NCBI GenBank assembly: GCA_965660145.1
Contig: CBFHYX010000011.1
Coordinates: 1-64,000 of the forward strand
Length of the DNA stretch: 64,000 nucleotides
Source of the DNA: JABURQ01 sp029243145
Lineage (GTDB): Bacteria; Planctomycetota; Planctomycetia; Planctomycetales; Planctomycetaceae
Direction: 5' to 3'
In this document: positions 26,220 to 35,098 of the stretch, one piece after another
Layout of the letters: each line of letters opens with the position of its first letter
Numbering within the stretch: position 1 is the first letter of the stretch
The notes under the pieces: model-generated
The model's input: the letters and a program-made list of their open reading frames with translations, nothing else
The model's database searches: none
Told to the model about the DNA's origin: nothing
Program-made: the position numbers and the translations under genes

Positions 26220-27248
26220 ATGACTGAATCCGCAAATCCACAACCCGCCAATACTCCACAAATTATTGTGAATGTTCCCGATCCTCATAAGAGCACATGG
26301 AAGTGGCGATTGCTGATCTTCGTGCTGTTTATCTCGATCATGGTCAACCTGCAATTGGTGACATTGACGAGCACCTTGAGTTCGGAGTCATCGAGTGTGC
26401 AGGAGTCGTATCACTCGGGCGATAAAGACGCCGACGCAAAAATTGTACGGATTGAAGTGACCGGCACCATCATGGCTCCCTTCACCGAAAAAACGATTGA
26501 GTTCATCCAGGAAGCTGCCAAGCAAGAGGATGTGAAAGGCGTGTTACTTGTCGTCGATAGCCCCGGTGGATTGGTCACCGACAGTCATCAGATCTATCAC
26601 GAAATGAAGAAGCTTTCCGAAAAGAAACCCGTGTACGTAGCCATGAAAGACATGGCAGCCAGCGGCGGGTATTACATTTCCATGGGAATCGGTACGAAGG
26701 GTAAAATCTATGCGGAACCGACAACCTGGACAGGATCCATCGGCGTGATTCTCCCCCGTTATAATGCGACCGAAATGGCTCAAAAGTTGGGTGTCAAACC
26801 CGAGCCGATTCGGACGGGACCACTGAAAGGTTCACTCAGTCCCTTCCGTGATATGACCGAAGAGGAAATGGCCGTCTGGACAGAAATCATCGACGACTCG
26901 TTCGATCGTTTTCTATCGATCATCGACGCCAATCGAGAAAACCTCGATAAGGAACAAGTCAGAGCACTCGCAACCGGTCAGGTTTATACAGCCAGTCAGG
27001 CTTTAGAAAATGGTTTGGTGGATGCCATCGGATTTGAAGAGGACGCGATTGCGGCATTGAAAACAGAGCTAGGATTGAAAGCAGTGAATGTCGTCACCTA
27101 TTCTGGTCCCCCGACCATCTACGATGTACTGATGGGAAGTGCGAAAGCCTCCGCTCCCGAAGAGCAGTGGCGATCGATCATGGAAATGACGGTTCCCAAA
27201 GCGATGTACTATTGCTCGTGGTTACCAATCAGCCCGACAACTCGATAA
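26220..27248 (+). CDS. sppA: signal peptide peptidase SppA-type serine protease (S49)
   Basis: A membrane-anchored protease that degrades cleaved signal peptides. It has a single N-terminal transmembrane segment (about 29-50), then the S49 fold: GVLLVVDSPGGLVTDSHQIY, the nucleophile Ser148 in DMAASGGYYISMG, and TGSIGVI. Lys203 in IRTGPLKG fits the catalytic lysine. The C-terminal YTASQALENGLVDAIG block is diagnostic. At 342 residues it is the single-domain form rather than the duplicated 67 kDa type. GGAAAG precedes the ATG. It converges on the sigma factor gene with 12 bases between stops. Confidence 0.92.
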   Translation: MTESANPQPANTPQIIVNVPDPHKSTWKWRLLIFVLFISIMVNLQLVTLTSTLSSESSSVQESYHSGDKDADAKIVRIEVTGTIMAPFTEKTIEFIQEAAKQEDVKGVLLVVDSPGGLVTDSHQIYHEMKKLSEKKPVYVAMKDMAASGGYYISMGIGTKGKIYAEPTTWTGSIGVILPRYNATEMAQKLGVKPEPIRTGPLKGSLSPFRDMTEEEMAVWTEIIDDSFDRFLSIIDANRENLDKEQVRALATGQVYTASQALENGLVDAIGFEEDAIAALKTELGLKAVNVVTYSGPPTIYDVLMGSAKASAPEEQWRSIMEMTVPKAMYYCSWLPISPTTR

Positions 27249-27260
27249 AACAACCACACG

Positions 27261-27836
27261 TTAAGAGTCAGTCTCTTCGAGGAGCAGACGTAATTTTTCG
27301 CGTAACTCGGCCCTAGCGCGATGCAGCCGGCTACGAATGGTCCCCACCGGAACATTGGCCAGCTCAGCGATCTCTTCGTAGGAGAGATTTTCCATCTCTT
27401 TCAGGACAATCGCTTGGCGGTATTCTTCGGAGAGTCCGTTGAGAGCTTGTTGTACAACGGCTTGAGTTTCTTCGACATGGATGGCATGTCCGGGGGAATG
27501 ATCAGGACTGGCATCATTCGGTTCCTGCCCACTCGATTCTTTCAATTGATCGGCAGAGACCGTTTTCAGGCGAACTTTTCGTTTCATCGAAATCGCGGTG
27601 TTATAGGCGATCCGAAACAGCCAAGAGTAGAATTGAGAATCCCCCCGGAACGTATCCAGTTTCTGGAAGGCCGAGACAAACGCCTCCTGTGCGACATCAT
27701 CGGCGTCTTCACGAGACCCCAGCATCCGATAGAGACTATTATATAATCGATTCTGATGTCGATGCACCAACTCACTGAACGCAGCCACTTGGCCACTCAG
27801 GCAGCGTTCTATCAGGTCGGAATCGGATGCGCTCAC
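27261..27836 (-). CDS. ECF-type RNA polymerase sigma factor
   Basis: A 191-residue sigma-70 family member with only regions 2 and 4. Region 2 spans about 20-90 (ALVHRHQNRLYNSLYRMLGSREDADDVAQEAFVSAF in pieces, with FYSWLFRIAYNTAI). Region 4 spans about 130-180 (LSEEYRQAIVLKEMENLSYEEIAELANVPVGTIRSRLHRAR). The subgroup resembles SigW/RpoE-like ECFs. No anti-sigma factor gene is adjacent: upstream is lgt and downstream the convergent sppA. Regulation may therefore be transcriptional or by a distant partner. Confidence 0.93.
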   Translation of the reverse strand: MSASDSDLIERCLSGQVAAFSELVHRHQNRLYNSLYRMLGSREDADDVAQEAFVSAFQKLDTFRGDSQFYSWLFRIAYNTAISMKRKVRLKTVSADQLKESSGQEPNDASPDHSPGHAIHVEETQAVVQQALNGLSEEYRQAIVLKEMENLSYEEIAELANVPVGTIRSRLHRARAELREKLRLLLEETDS

Positions 27837-27940
27837 AGTGGTCGAATATCAAATGAGGAGTGATTCAGGGTTGCCCAAGTCGAGATCATATAACAACTTG
27901 ACGCTTGAGCACACACTTTTCTCACAGCTTTGCAGACCTC

Positions 27941-29053
27941 TCAGGTCGCTTGACGGGCGGGAACCTGTTTTTTCGGAGCAGGAAGCTCGATTTTCAGAGG
28001 CAGAGCCGTCTTCGTCGCCCCACGCGAATTCCTCAAATATGCCAGCATTATGAGACCAAACGAGAACAGCCCGATGCTCACAAGTTGAGAGATTGTCAGA
28101 CCGGTACGAAACTGACCGAATTCGTCGTTCCGCAAGAATTCAATCGTGAAACGCATGATGGGATAGGTCAATAAGGCCAGCACGACGACTTCACCATCTC
28201 TTGTGCGATGTCGGAACCAGACAGCCGTTAATGCCGCCAGCAAAAACGCATTGAGGCTGCTATAGATCTGAGTGGGATGCAACGGCAACGAACGAGCGGC
28301 CCCTTCCTCTATGAACCCTCGATTCAACAATGCGATGTAAGGTGGTGAACCGGGAGGAAATTGGATGCTCCAGGGAAGTTCGCAGACATCACCGTAGCAG
28401 CAACCGTTCAATAAACATCCCAGACGACCAAACGCCAAGCCGATGAAGATCGCCGGGATGACAAGGTCGGCCAACAACAGCGAAGGGATCTTCCATTTGC
28501 GGCAGAACCAAACGTAAGTCACAATTCCTAAGAGGACACCACCATACAAAACCATCCCGCCATCCGAGAAATTCAACGCCGCCTTGATGAAGCCCCCAAG
28601 ACCTTGGGCATCTTGAAAGACTTGTTGGCGGTATTGAATGAGAAAAAACAGTCGCGCCCCGAGAATTCCCGAAACGAAGATATGGATTCCTAAAGATTCA
28701 ATCACTTCGCTGGGAATTCCAATTTTCTTTGCGCGACGGATGGTCAGCATCCCGGCAGAAAGAAATCCCATCACCAGCATAAATCCCCAACCAAACACGG
28801 GTACGCTTTCGAGAGGTAGCTTCCCGGCAATAAGTGGAACGGTGAGGATTACCCCCGAGATGACGGCCCAGGTCGCCAACGAGCCTTGCATCTCTTTGAG
28901 AGTTTGACCGTCTCGCAACGCATTACGGATCTCCATGATTCCCAGGACAAGCCAGGGGATCAAAATAAACCCGACTCCAAAATGCCAAACTCCTTCACGC
29001 GAATCGATAGTAAACCAATCGGTCAGCAAGATGCGAAGGAGCGTTTGTTGCAC
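27941..29053 (-). CDS. lgt: prolipoprotein diacylglyceryl transferase
   Basis: An inner-membrane enzyme that attaches diacylglycerol to the lipobox cysteine, the first step of lipoprotein maturation. The signature GLAFGRLGCLLNGCCYGD is present. So are GARLFFLIQY, MVLYGGVLLG and HPTQIYSSLNAFLLA, with about seven hydrophobic segments. At 370 residues it is longer than the 260-300 typical of proteobacteria, with an extended N-terminal membrane region, as in other planctomycetes. It sits 22 bases after panC. The predicted lipoprotein at 39327-39800 is a likely substrate. Confidence 0.93.
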   Translation of the reverse strand: MQQTLLRILLTDWFTIDSREGVWHFGVGFILIPWLVLGIMEIRNALRDGQTLKEMQGSLATWAVISGVILTVPLIAGKLPLESVPVFGWGFMLVMGFLSAGMLTIRRAKKIGIPSEVIESLGIHIFVSGILGARLFFLIQYRQQVFQDAQGLGGFIKAALNFSDGGMVLYGGVLLGIVTYVWFCRKWKIPSLLLADLVIPAIFIGLAFGRLGCLLNGCCYGDVCELPWSIQFPPGSPPYIALLNRGFIEEGAARSLPLHPTQIYSSLNAFLLAALTAVWFRHRTRDGEVVVLALLTYPIMRFTIEFLRNDEFGQFRTGLTISQLVSIGLFSFGLIMLAYLRNSRGATKTALPLKIELPAPKKQVPARQAT

Positions 29054-29075
29054 GGTATTGAACTTTCGAGCCGAA

Positions 29076-29960
29076 TCAGCGTTCGTTGAGTGTTTTGAGA
29101 CTGAAGGGAGGAATCAGCATGTTATCGATCAAGCGTGTGTTTCCGAGTGTTGCCGCGGCGATGGCCACCATGTGATCACGGGGAGATTTCAATTCTTCCA
29201 GTGACAGGGCATCAACGATGGTGATGTAATCGAGAACAAACTCTGTTTCTGCGGTAAGCCGCTTACTCATCTGTTGGCGAATCTGTGACAGATTTTGCAC
29301 ACCGCCGGCGATTTCTTCGAGGCCCCACCGCAGAGCGGTCGATAACTTGACGGCTTGCGCGCGTTGTTCCGCGGAAAGATAGGCATTTCGGCTCGATAAT
29401 GCGAGACCGTCTACTTCCCGGATTGTCGCACAGGTTTCGATGCGTGTCGGAACGTCGAGGTCTCGGCACATCTGGCGAATTATCAATTGTTGCTGATAAT
29501 CTTTCTGCCCGAAGAACGCGACATCCGCCAGCACAATGTTGAGAAGTTTCAGCACGACCGTTGTGACGCCGCGAAAATGTGAGGGGCGATGAGCGCCTTC
29601 CCACGGCTGTGAGATGCCTTCGACTTCAACATGGGTCTGATGCCCGACGGGATACATGTTGTCGGGTGTCGGTGTAAATACAAGATCGACTCCCTCAGAC
29701 CGGCATAGCTCAAGGTCATGATCGAGCGGGCGAGGATACTTTTCGAAATCTTCTCCGGGGGCGAATTGTGTGGGATTCACGAAAATCGTACTCACCAACA
29801 CATCACATCGCGTTCGGGCAGCACGCATCAGCGAGAGATGACCATCGTGCAACGCGCCCATCGTCGGGACGACGCCGATCTGTTTTCCGTTAGCGCGAGA
29901 CGACTGCACCATCGCACGAATTTCAGAAATCGTTGACGCAACCTTTAATGACGAGTCCAT
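29076..29960 (-). CDS. panC: pantothenate synthetase
   Basis: Condenses pantoate and beta-alanine with ATP to make pantothenate for coenzyme A. The nucleotide-binding PTMGALHDGHLSLM contains the HxGH motif. Other blocks are STIFVNPTQFAPGEDFEKYPR, FFGQKDYQQQLIIRQMC and LALSSRNAYLS. At 294 residues it is normal. It sits between the DUF1571 gene and lgt, all on the minus strand with gaps under 30 bases, so DUF1571-panC-lgt are probably one transcript. No panB or panD is in the window. Confidence 0.95.
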   Translation of the reverse strand: MDSSLKVASTISEIRAMVQSSRANGKQIGVVPTMGALHDGHLSLMRAARTRCDVLVSTIFVNPTQFAPGEDFEKYPRPLDHDLELCRSEGVDLVFTPTPDNMYPVGHQTHVEVEGISQPWEGAHRPSHFRGVTTVVLKLLNIVLADVAFFGQKDYQQQLIIRQMCRDLDVPTRIETCATIREVDGLALSSRNAYLSAEQRAQAVKLSTALRWGLEEIAGGVQNLSQIRQQMSKRLTAETEFVLDYITIVDALSLEELKSPRDHMVAIAAATLGNTRLIDNMLIPPFSLKTLNER

Positions 29961-29988
29961 GCTGACTCCAAGAATGACTTAGAGAGCA

Positions 29989-30750
29989 TCAGTAACCGTA
30001 ATTGGGATTCTGTGTGCTGAAGTCGGTGTCTGTTAAGCCCATGTTTGTTTGTACGTTCGAGTAAGTAAACTCTTCGATACGTTGAGCGGGCTGCCCACCT
30101 ACGGGGAACGCATAGTGTTCAAGGCGGATTGGCAAGCCGGTTTCCTTATCGACATATAACATCGTTTTGTGATACGGAAATTGTTTACGTGGGACAGGAT
30201 GAATGCTTTCCACGACTTTGACTTGCCGGTCACCGAGTTTAGCGTTGGGATAGTATTTCACTTCCGATTCGCCATATTTGGATTCATATTCCCATTGCTC
30301 AATCAGATGTTTGACCAAATTCGCCATCCCCATTTCGGTGATCGGATGCTTGCTTTCCGAAAGTGCTTCTTTACTGTTGGGAGAAAGGGAAATAGTACCG
30401 ACGACACTTTTGATGCCCGTTTCGTGGGCCAGAAGATTCCCGTTGTTTTGTCCTTTGACAAAAATCACTTCACGACCATCGTGTGGCTTGTGGAATCGTA
30501 AATAAACACTGAACGGTTCGTGTCTCAGCTTGACTGCCATAGAGTGGACAATGGTTTGCCCGCCGACTCGTTCGCGTTTGAAAAAGTTGGCCGAATAATC
30601 CTTGAGTCCTTCAGCCGCTTTCATGGATTGTTTGGCAATCCGAATCGCGGGTGCGAGTTTGTGCTCGGCATCCTGAGATTGTGCTGTCGTCGAGAGAGCG
30701 AGCAAGGCGATTCCCAAGCAGGAAATACGCAAAATTCTATGACCGTCCAT
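29989..30750 (-). CDS. secreted DUF1571 protein
   Basis: From the ATG at 30750, the protein opens with a signal peptide (MDGHRILRISCLGIALLALS). The DUF1571 region covers most of the rest: LKDYSANFFKRERVGGQ, VYLRFHKPHDGREVIFVKGQNNG, HKTMLYVDKETGLPIRLEHY. The fold is probably related to LolA/LolB-like or other outer-membrane lipoprotein-handling barrels, judging by the 'RFHKP..GRE' and 'D..TGLP.R' pattern. That relation is inference. The upstream ATG at 30798 would place extra residues before the signal peptide and is rejected. It probably heads the panC-lgt transcript. Confidence 0.8.
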   Translation of the reverse strand: MDGHRILRISCLGIALLALSTTAQSQDAEHKLAPAIRIAKQSMKAAEGLKDYSANFFKRERVGGQTIVHSMAVKLRHEPFSVYLRFHKPHDGREVIFVKGQNNGNLLAHETGIKSVVGTISLSPNSKEALSESKHPITEMGMANLVKHLIEQWEYESKYGESEVKYYPNAKLGDRQVKVVESIHPVPRKQFPYHKTMLYVDKETGLPIRLEHYAFPVGGQPAQRIEEFTYSNVQTNMGLTDTDFSTQNPNYGY

Positions 30751-31153
30751 GATAAACCTCTTCACTAAAAGAATCCTGATGAGTCCTGTCGATTGCACAG
30801 TCCATATTTGTGCGGCAAAAAAGCGGGGACTTGTTAAACAGTTTAGGCATTGGAACTGCTGTCGGAAAGCCCAGCTACCGTGTTTCGTCGCAATTTACCG
30901 ACGTTCGATTCTGTAAATCACCGATCCTGTAAGCGTTTTCCTTACCCAATGTTCAAGCTTAGAACGGACTTAGGGCGGGACGACTATTCGCCTGATTCGG
31001 ACCATTTTCCGTCAAATTGCAATTGTGAGGTCCGGCGACCTGATCTACAATTCGCCTCGTTTCTCAGCTTGTTCGATTTATCGAGCGACTTGTCGGGAAG
31101 GCCCCAACAGTCGGAGAAACTGACCGCGAGAATTTAGGAAACAGGAGGTTTCC
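30751..31153. other. 403-base divergent intergenic region
   Basis: Separates DUF1571 (minus) from the 31154 gene (plus). No gene, repeat or RNA structure is recognised. The last 11 bases hold the strong AGGAGG site of the following gene. Confidence 0.4.
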
Positions 31154-31939
31154 ATGTCAGGACGTCAAGGACAATCATTCACCTCATGGTTGATGATGGT
31201 TCCACTTTTGGTGGTTCCGTTAGTCGCCGTGTTTGGCGTTCCCAAACTCGACCAGCTCTACATGGCGAATGCCGAAGGTGAAGAACCCGATCTTGAACTC
31301 GAACAAGGCCAAGAAACGCCGTTCGATCAGTCGATGCCTCCGATGCCGGCTGAGCAGATGAATCTGGGAACTTCCAGTTCTTCTTCACCGAATACCGCTT
31401 TTGCAAACGGTCAACCTGCCAATGCAGGTTGGGCAAACCCTTTTGACACCCCCGAAGGCATCTCGAGTCCTGCCAGTTCAGAGAGAGCCAACAGTCCAGA
31501 CAGAGCCAACAATGCCGGTGATTACATCGATCCCTTTTCGACTGATCTGAAACAGGATTCCTCGCAACTGATTGCTGCCAACAATGCCAGATCGGGAAAT
31601 CAGGGCGATCCAATTGCGGCTGGAAGTGTGGGTTACACACGTTCCTCGAAAGAATCAAACGAACGGGTTTTCCCGACAAACTCTGGAACGGCTTCGCAAC
31701 CCGCACCCATTTCTCACTGGCGCAAAGCAGTCTCTCGATTGAACCAACTCGGTGTTCAGAAATATCAACTCTCGCAAACAGAAGAATCCTTTGTGTTTTT
31801 GTTTGCCTGTGATCTCACTCATCCCGACAATCCGCGTATCACGCATCGTTTCCAAGCGGAAGCGAGCGAGCCATTACAAGCGGTCACAAAAGTCATCCAA
31901 CAGGTGGAAACTTGGTCGGCTCAAATCAACAACCGCTAA
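31154..31939 (+). CDS. membrane-anchored protein of unknown function, coupled to scpB
   Basis: A 261-residue protein with one N-terminal hydrophobic segment (WLMMVPLLVVPLVAVFGV) and a long Ser/Asn/Ala/Pro-rich middle. A compact C-terminal domain of about 75 residues follows (HWRKAVSRLNQLGVQKYQL...FVFLFACDLTHPDNPRITHRF). The C-terminal part has the look of a conserved module, but I do not recognise it. A perfect AGGAGG sits five bases before the ATG. Its end overlaps a possible scpB start by 28 bases, which suggests translational coupling. The link to chromosome segregation is only by position. Confidence 0.6.
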   Translation: MSGRQGQSFTSWLMMVPLLVVPLVAVFGVPKLDQLYMANAEGEEPDLELEQGQETPFDQSMPPMPAEQMNLGTSSSSSPNTAFANGQPANAGWANPFDTPEGISSPASSERANSPDRANNAGDYIDPFSTDLKQDSSQLIAANNARSGNQGDPIAAGSVGYTRSSKESNERVFPTNSGTASQPAPISHWRKAVSRLNQLGVQKYQLSQTEESFVFLFACDLTHPDNPRITHRFQAEASEPLQAVTKVIQQVETWSAQINNR

Positions 31940-32730
31940 ATTTCGGCGGTGTGACGCTGCATCAACACGCTCGAGGTTTGTCTTCGGAGTGGCAACGATG
32001 GCAGCGGCGAAAAGCCGAACAAACGATCGCTACTGTGCGTTCGCCTGCGGAAACGTCCGGGTTAAGAAGTGAAAAGATGGCGAGACTGGAAGCGACATTT
32101 TTTGTTGCCGATGGTCCGCTTTCGACTCGCAAGCTGTGCCAATTCGCATTATTGGCCGATACCTCAGAAGTCAAAGAGTTAATCGATGAGTTGAATCGAT
32201 CCTATGACGAGGAAGGGAGCGCATTCGGCATCGAGCGCATTGCCAGTGGGTATCAAATGCTGACGCGGCCCCGTTTTGCACACTGGCTCGATCAACTTCA
32301 TCAACGCACGGCGGAATTGAAACTCTCCTCACCCGCCATGGAAACACTGACGATCGTCGCCTATCGTCAACCCATCACCCGAGCCGACATTGAGGCAATT
32401 CGAGGGGTCCAATGCTCCGAGATTCTCAAACTCTTAATGGAACGCGGGCTCGTGAAAATTGGCGGCGAAGATGACTCTCTTGGTCGGCCCTATCTCTACA
32501 TCACGACGCGGATGTTTCTGGAGTTGTTCGGTTTGCGAACACTCGATGACCTCCCCTCTGCTGCCGAATTACGATTGCGCCTGGAATCGCCTCTCCCTTC
32601 GGAAGAGGAAGAGTCCGAAGAACTGAACGACGATCAAGATGAGGAGGATGAAGACTGGGATGACGATGAGGACGAAGACGAGCAAGACTGGGATGATGAG
32701 GACGACGACGATCAGGAGTCGGCCGCTTGA
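31912..32730 (+). CDS. scpB: segregation and condensation protein ScpB
   Basis: ScpB is the winged-helix subunit that joins ScpA and SMC in the bacterial condensin. Diagnostic blocks are LEATFFVADGPLSTRKLCQFA, ASGYQMLTRPRFAHWL, LSSPAMETLTIVAYRQPITRADIEAIRGV and GRPYLYITTRMFLELFGL. The body ends near residue 215, and an extreme acidic tail of about 45 Asp/Glu-rich residues follows. The start is uncertain: 31912 overlaps the previous gene, while 32077 (MARLEATFF) would begin at the conserved domain. The C-terminus overlaps the end of tmk on the other strand by 19 bases. No scpA or smc is nearby. Confidence 0.9.
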   Translation: MVGSNQQPLNFGGVTLHQHARGLSSEWQRWQRRKAEQTIATVRSPAETSGLRSEKMARLEATFFVADGPLSTRKLCQFALLADTSEVKELIDELNRSYDEEGSAFGIERIASGYQMLTRPRFAHWLDQLHQRTAELKLSSPAMETLTIVAYRQPITRADIEAIRGVQCSEILKLLMERGLVKIGGEDDSLGRPYLYITTRMFLELFGLRTLDDLPSAAELRLRLESPLPSEEEESEELNDDQDEEDEDWDDDEDEDEQDWDDEDDDDQESAA

Positions 32731-33383
32731 ACCGCCAGTGTCAGTAGCTCGTCACTAATTTCTTCGATGGAACGCAAATTTCCATCCGCCAAGGAAGAGA
32801 CCACTCGCCAACTCTCTGAATGTTGCTTGGCAATCGCCAAGTAAGTTTGACGAACAGATTCCAAATAGTCTCGGTCGGCTTCTTGCAAGTCGTGAGATTT
32901 TTCTGTGTAGCTCCGGGCATTCTTCAGCGAGATCAACTCTTGAGCAGTTTCCGCGGGGAGGTCGAGCAAAATATTCAAGTCGGCACGGGGCAAGCCGTAG
33001 ACGTTGAATTCCAGTTGTTCGACAAAGTCGAATAGCGACTGTTGTTTTTCCACAGGTAATTTAGAACCTTGGTGGGCAATGTTCGAAGACACGTAGCGGT
33101 CGAGCACCACCAAGTCGTTCGTTTGAAGTTTCTCTTTGAGAAGTTCTCGTGATTCAAAGCGATCACCGGCAAACAGTAACGAGACTAAAAATGGATTCGC
33201 TTCTGCGAGAGAACCAAATTCTCCATTCAAAAATCGTCCGACGGCAGCACCAAAGAAGGTTTCGTCATAGCGAGGAAAACTCAACAGTTCGACCGACAAA
33301 TCGCGTTGCCTTAATGCATCGGTCAGCAAACGGGCCTGAGTCCCCTTCCCCGATCCGTCAATCCCTTCAATCGCAATAAGCAC
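32712..33383 (-). CDS. tmk: thymidylate kinase
   Basis: Phosphorylates dTMP to dTDP. The P-loop reads AIEGIDGSGKGTQARLL at residues 4-20. DRYVSSNIAHQGSK gives the DRY-type substrate motif, and PRADLNILLDLPAETAQELI and the C-terminal lid segment follow. The P-loop has KGTQ rather than the common KTTQ, a change in the third position after the Lys-binding Gly. The 223 residues are usual. It ends inside the 3' end of scpB (convergent, 19-base overlap) and follows the STAS gene by 33 bases. Confidence 0.93.
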   Translation of the reverse strand: MLIAIEGIDGSGKGTQARLLTDALRQRDLSVELLSFPRYDETFFGAAVGRFLNGEFGSLAEANPFLVSLLFAGDRFESRELLKEKLQTNDLVVLDRYVSSNIAHQGSKLPVEKQQSLFDFVEQLEFNVYGLPRADLNILLDLPAETAQELISLKNARSYTEKSHDLQEADRDYLESVRQTYLAIAKQHSESWRVVSSLADGNLRSIEEISDELLTLAVQAADS

Positions 33384-33416
33384 GTCAGATTTTCTTTCCG
33401 TCAGACGGTGGCCCGT

Positions 33417-33785
33417 TTAAGGCAGCAATTTGAGAGCTGCCGATTGATCTTTGGCGAGATTAAAGTAATCATCCAGACGGCTGGCCTCCAGAATTTTGGT
33501 CACATACTCTCCGGCATTACAAAGGACCAGTTTGCCATCACCACGATGTAGTTTGCGATGTAATGTGATCATCTTCCCCAACACAGAACTGGTCAGCATT
33601 TTGAGACCGGTCAGGTCAAGGATAACCTTCTGACAGTGATACTGATCGGTGAGAGCGAATAGCTCGCGACCAATTTGTTCAATATTGGCCTCATCCGTCA
33701 GGCGATCATCTTTGAACTGAACGCGCGCAACTTCGTCCTTTTCATGAATGACCAGATATTGAGATGTAAAATCAGATAGTAACAT
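33417..33785 (-). CDS. STAS-domain anti-sigma factor antagonist-like protein
   Basis: From the ATG at 33785, a 122-residue single-domain protein: VARVQFKDDRLTDEANIEQIGRELF in pieces, then KVILDLTGLKMLTSSVLGKMITLHRKL and the C-terminal helix ILEASRLDDYFNL. The DLTGLKMLTSSVLG block matches the STAS phosphorylation-site loop with Ser in the usual place (..TSSVLG). Such proteins release a sigma factor or other target by partner switching with an anti-sigma kinase. No kinase or phosphatase is adjacent. It overlaps the end of mtaB by 14 bases, implying coupled translation. Confidence 0.85.
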   Translation of the reverse strand: MLLSDFTSQYLVIHEKDEVARVQFKDDRLTDEANIEQIGRELFALTDQYHCQKVILDLTGLKMLTSSVLGKMITLHRKLHRGDGKLVLCNAGEYVTKILEASRLDDYFNLAKDQSAALKLLP

Positions 33786-35070
33786 TGGCCTCACTCCGAC
33801 GCATCGCGTTGAGATAATGTCGAGATGCTTGGACACCGGTTGCCGAAACAATTTCCCCAACTTCACCAGCATCACCGGGAAGTTCTACTGGAATATACCG
33901 CCGATCTGTGCCGTGAACAAAGCCTGTTTTGTCAGGATGTTCGCCTTCAACCATAACTTCCAGTGTTTCCCCTTCAAATCGCCGATAAAAATTCTCGGCG
34001 AGTTCCCGTTCCAGTTCCGATAAACGCTGAATACGCTCTTTGCGGACCTCGGGAGAGACTTGATCGGGGTAACTGGCCGCAGGCGTCCCTTTGCGTGGAC
34101 TGAACGGAAAAATGTGAATTTTCATGAACTCAGCCTGCCGACAGGCTTCGAGCGTTTCTTCGAACTCTTGATCGGTTTCTCCGGGGAAGCCGACAATGAC
34201 ATCGGTCGTAAACGCGGGGCGGTCGAGTTGTTCCCGCATCTGCTGTAACTTTTCCTGAAAACGACTGATGGAATATCGCCGTCTCATACGTCGCAAAACG
34301 GTTTCTGAACCGCTTTGTAAGGCCGGATGAAATTGTGGACACAGATGCTCGCAATTGGCGGCGGTCGAAATGAAATCATCGTTCACTTCGACGGCTTCAA
34401 TCGACGAGAGTCGCATTCTCCAATCGCCGGGAATGCGATCCAGTCTTTCGAACAAATGCCATAAGCGGAATGGGGGGAGTCCCGATTTTCCGCGGGTGGT
34501 ATCGACTCCATAATGGCCGACATGAATCCCGGTGAGGACAATTTCGTGGTAACCATTGTCGATCAAGCGACGCACTTCGTCTTCGATTTCTTGGGGAGAC
34601 CGACTTTGCAACCCTGGACGTACATCGGGAATGATGCAGTAAGTGCAGCGAAGAATGCAGCCATCCTGAACTTTCACATACGCCCGTTGCCGCCCATCGA
34701 ACTGACTAATTCCAGTCGCAATATCGTACATCCCCAAGCGATCGAACACGTCGGGAAGTTCGCGTTTGTCTGAAACGACTTCGACGACGTTCGGTAATTC
34801 CGCAACCGCATCGGGATCGCGAGTGGCATAGCAACCCATCACGATGGTTCGGGTTCCGGGGTTCTTACGTGAGAGTTGACGAATGATCTGACGGGACTTG
34901 GAATCACCGTTGTTGGTGACGGTGCAGGTGTTGACGACACACAACTCGGCCGGTTCGTGATCCCCGGCTTCACGATATCCGTTGCGCAGCAGCGTTTCTT
35001 TGACCAGTTGGGTTTCATACTGGTTGACTTTGCAGCCCAGCGTCACGAGTCGACAGGTCTTTTCCGTCAT
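33772..35070 (-). CDS. mtaB: tRNA t6A37 methylthiotransferase MtaB-like
   Basis: Adds a methylthio group to t6A at position 37 of tRNAs reading ANN codons. The N-terminal UPF0004 domain has the cysteines at 13, 49 and 80 for one Fe4S4 cluster (TLGCKVNQYE, NTCTVT, VMGCYA). The radical SAM core has Cys138, Cys142 and Cys145 (DGCILRCTYCIIP) for the second. DVIVGFPGETDQEFEET follows, and a C-terminal TRAM domain (about 365-425). At 432 residues it is complete. LGCKVNQYET favours MtaB over MiaB or RimO. It is linked functionally to the Sua5/TsaC gene at 41361, whose product makes the t6A precursor. Confidence 0.93.
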   Translation of the reverse strand: MTEKTCRLVTLGCKVNQYETQLVKETLLRNGYREAGDHEPAELCVVNTCTVTNNGDSKSRQIIRQLSRKNPGTRTIVMGCYATRDPDAVAELPNVVEVVSDKRELPDVFDRLGMYDIATGISQFDGRQRAYVKVQDGCILRCTYCIIPDVRPGLQSRSPQEIEDEVRRLIDNGYHEIVLTGIHVGHYGVDTTRGKSGLPPFRLWHLFERLDRIPGDWRMRLSSIEAVEVNDDFISTAANCEHLCPQFHPALQSGSETVLRRMRRRYSISRFQEKLQQMREQLDRPAFTTDVIVGFPGETDQEFEETLEACRQAEFMKIHIFPFSPRKGTPAASYPDQVSPEVRKERIQRLSELERELAENFYRRFEGETLEVMVEGEHPDKTGFVHGTDRRYIPVELPGDAGEVGEIVSATGVQASRHYLNAMRRSEANVTI

Positions 35071-35098
35071 GATGTCTGTGTGTCACTCCAAAGCGGTT

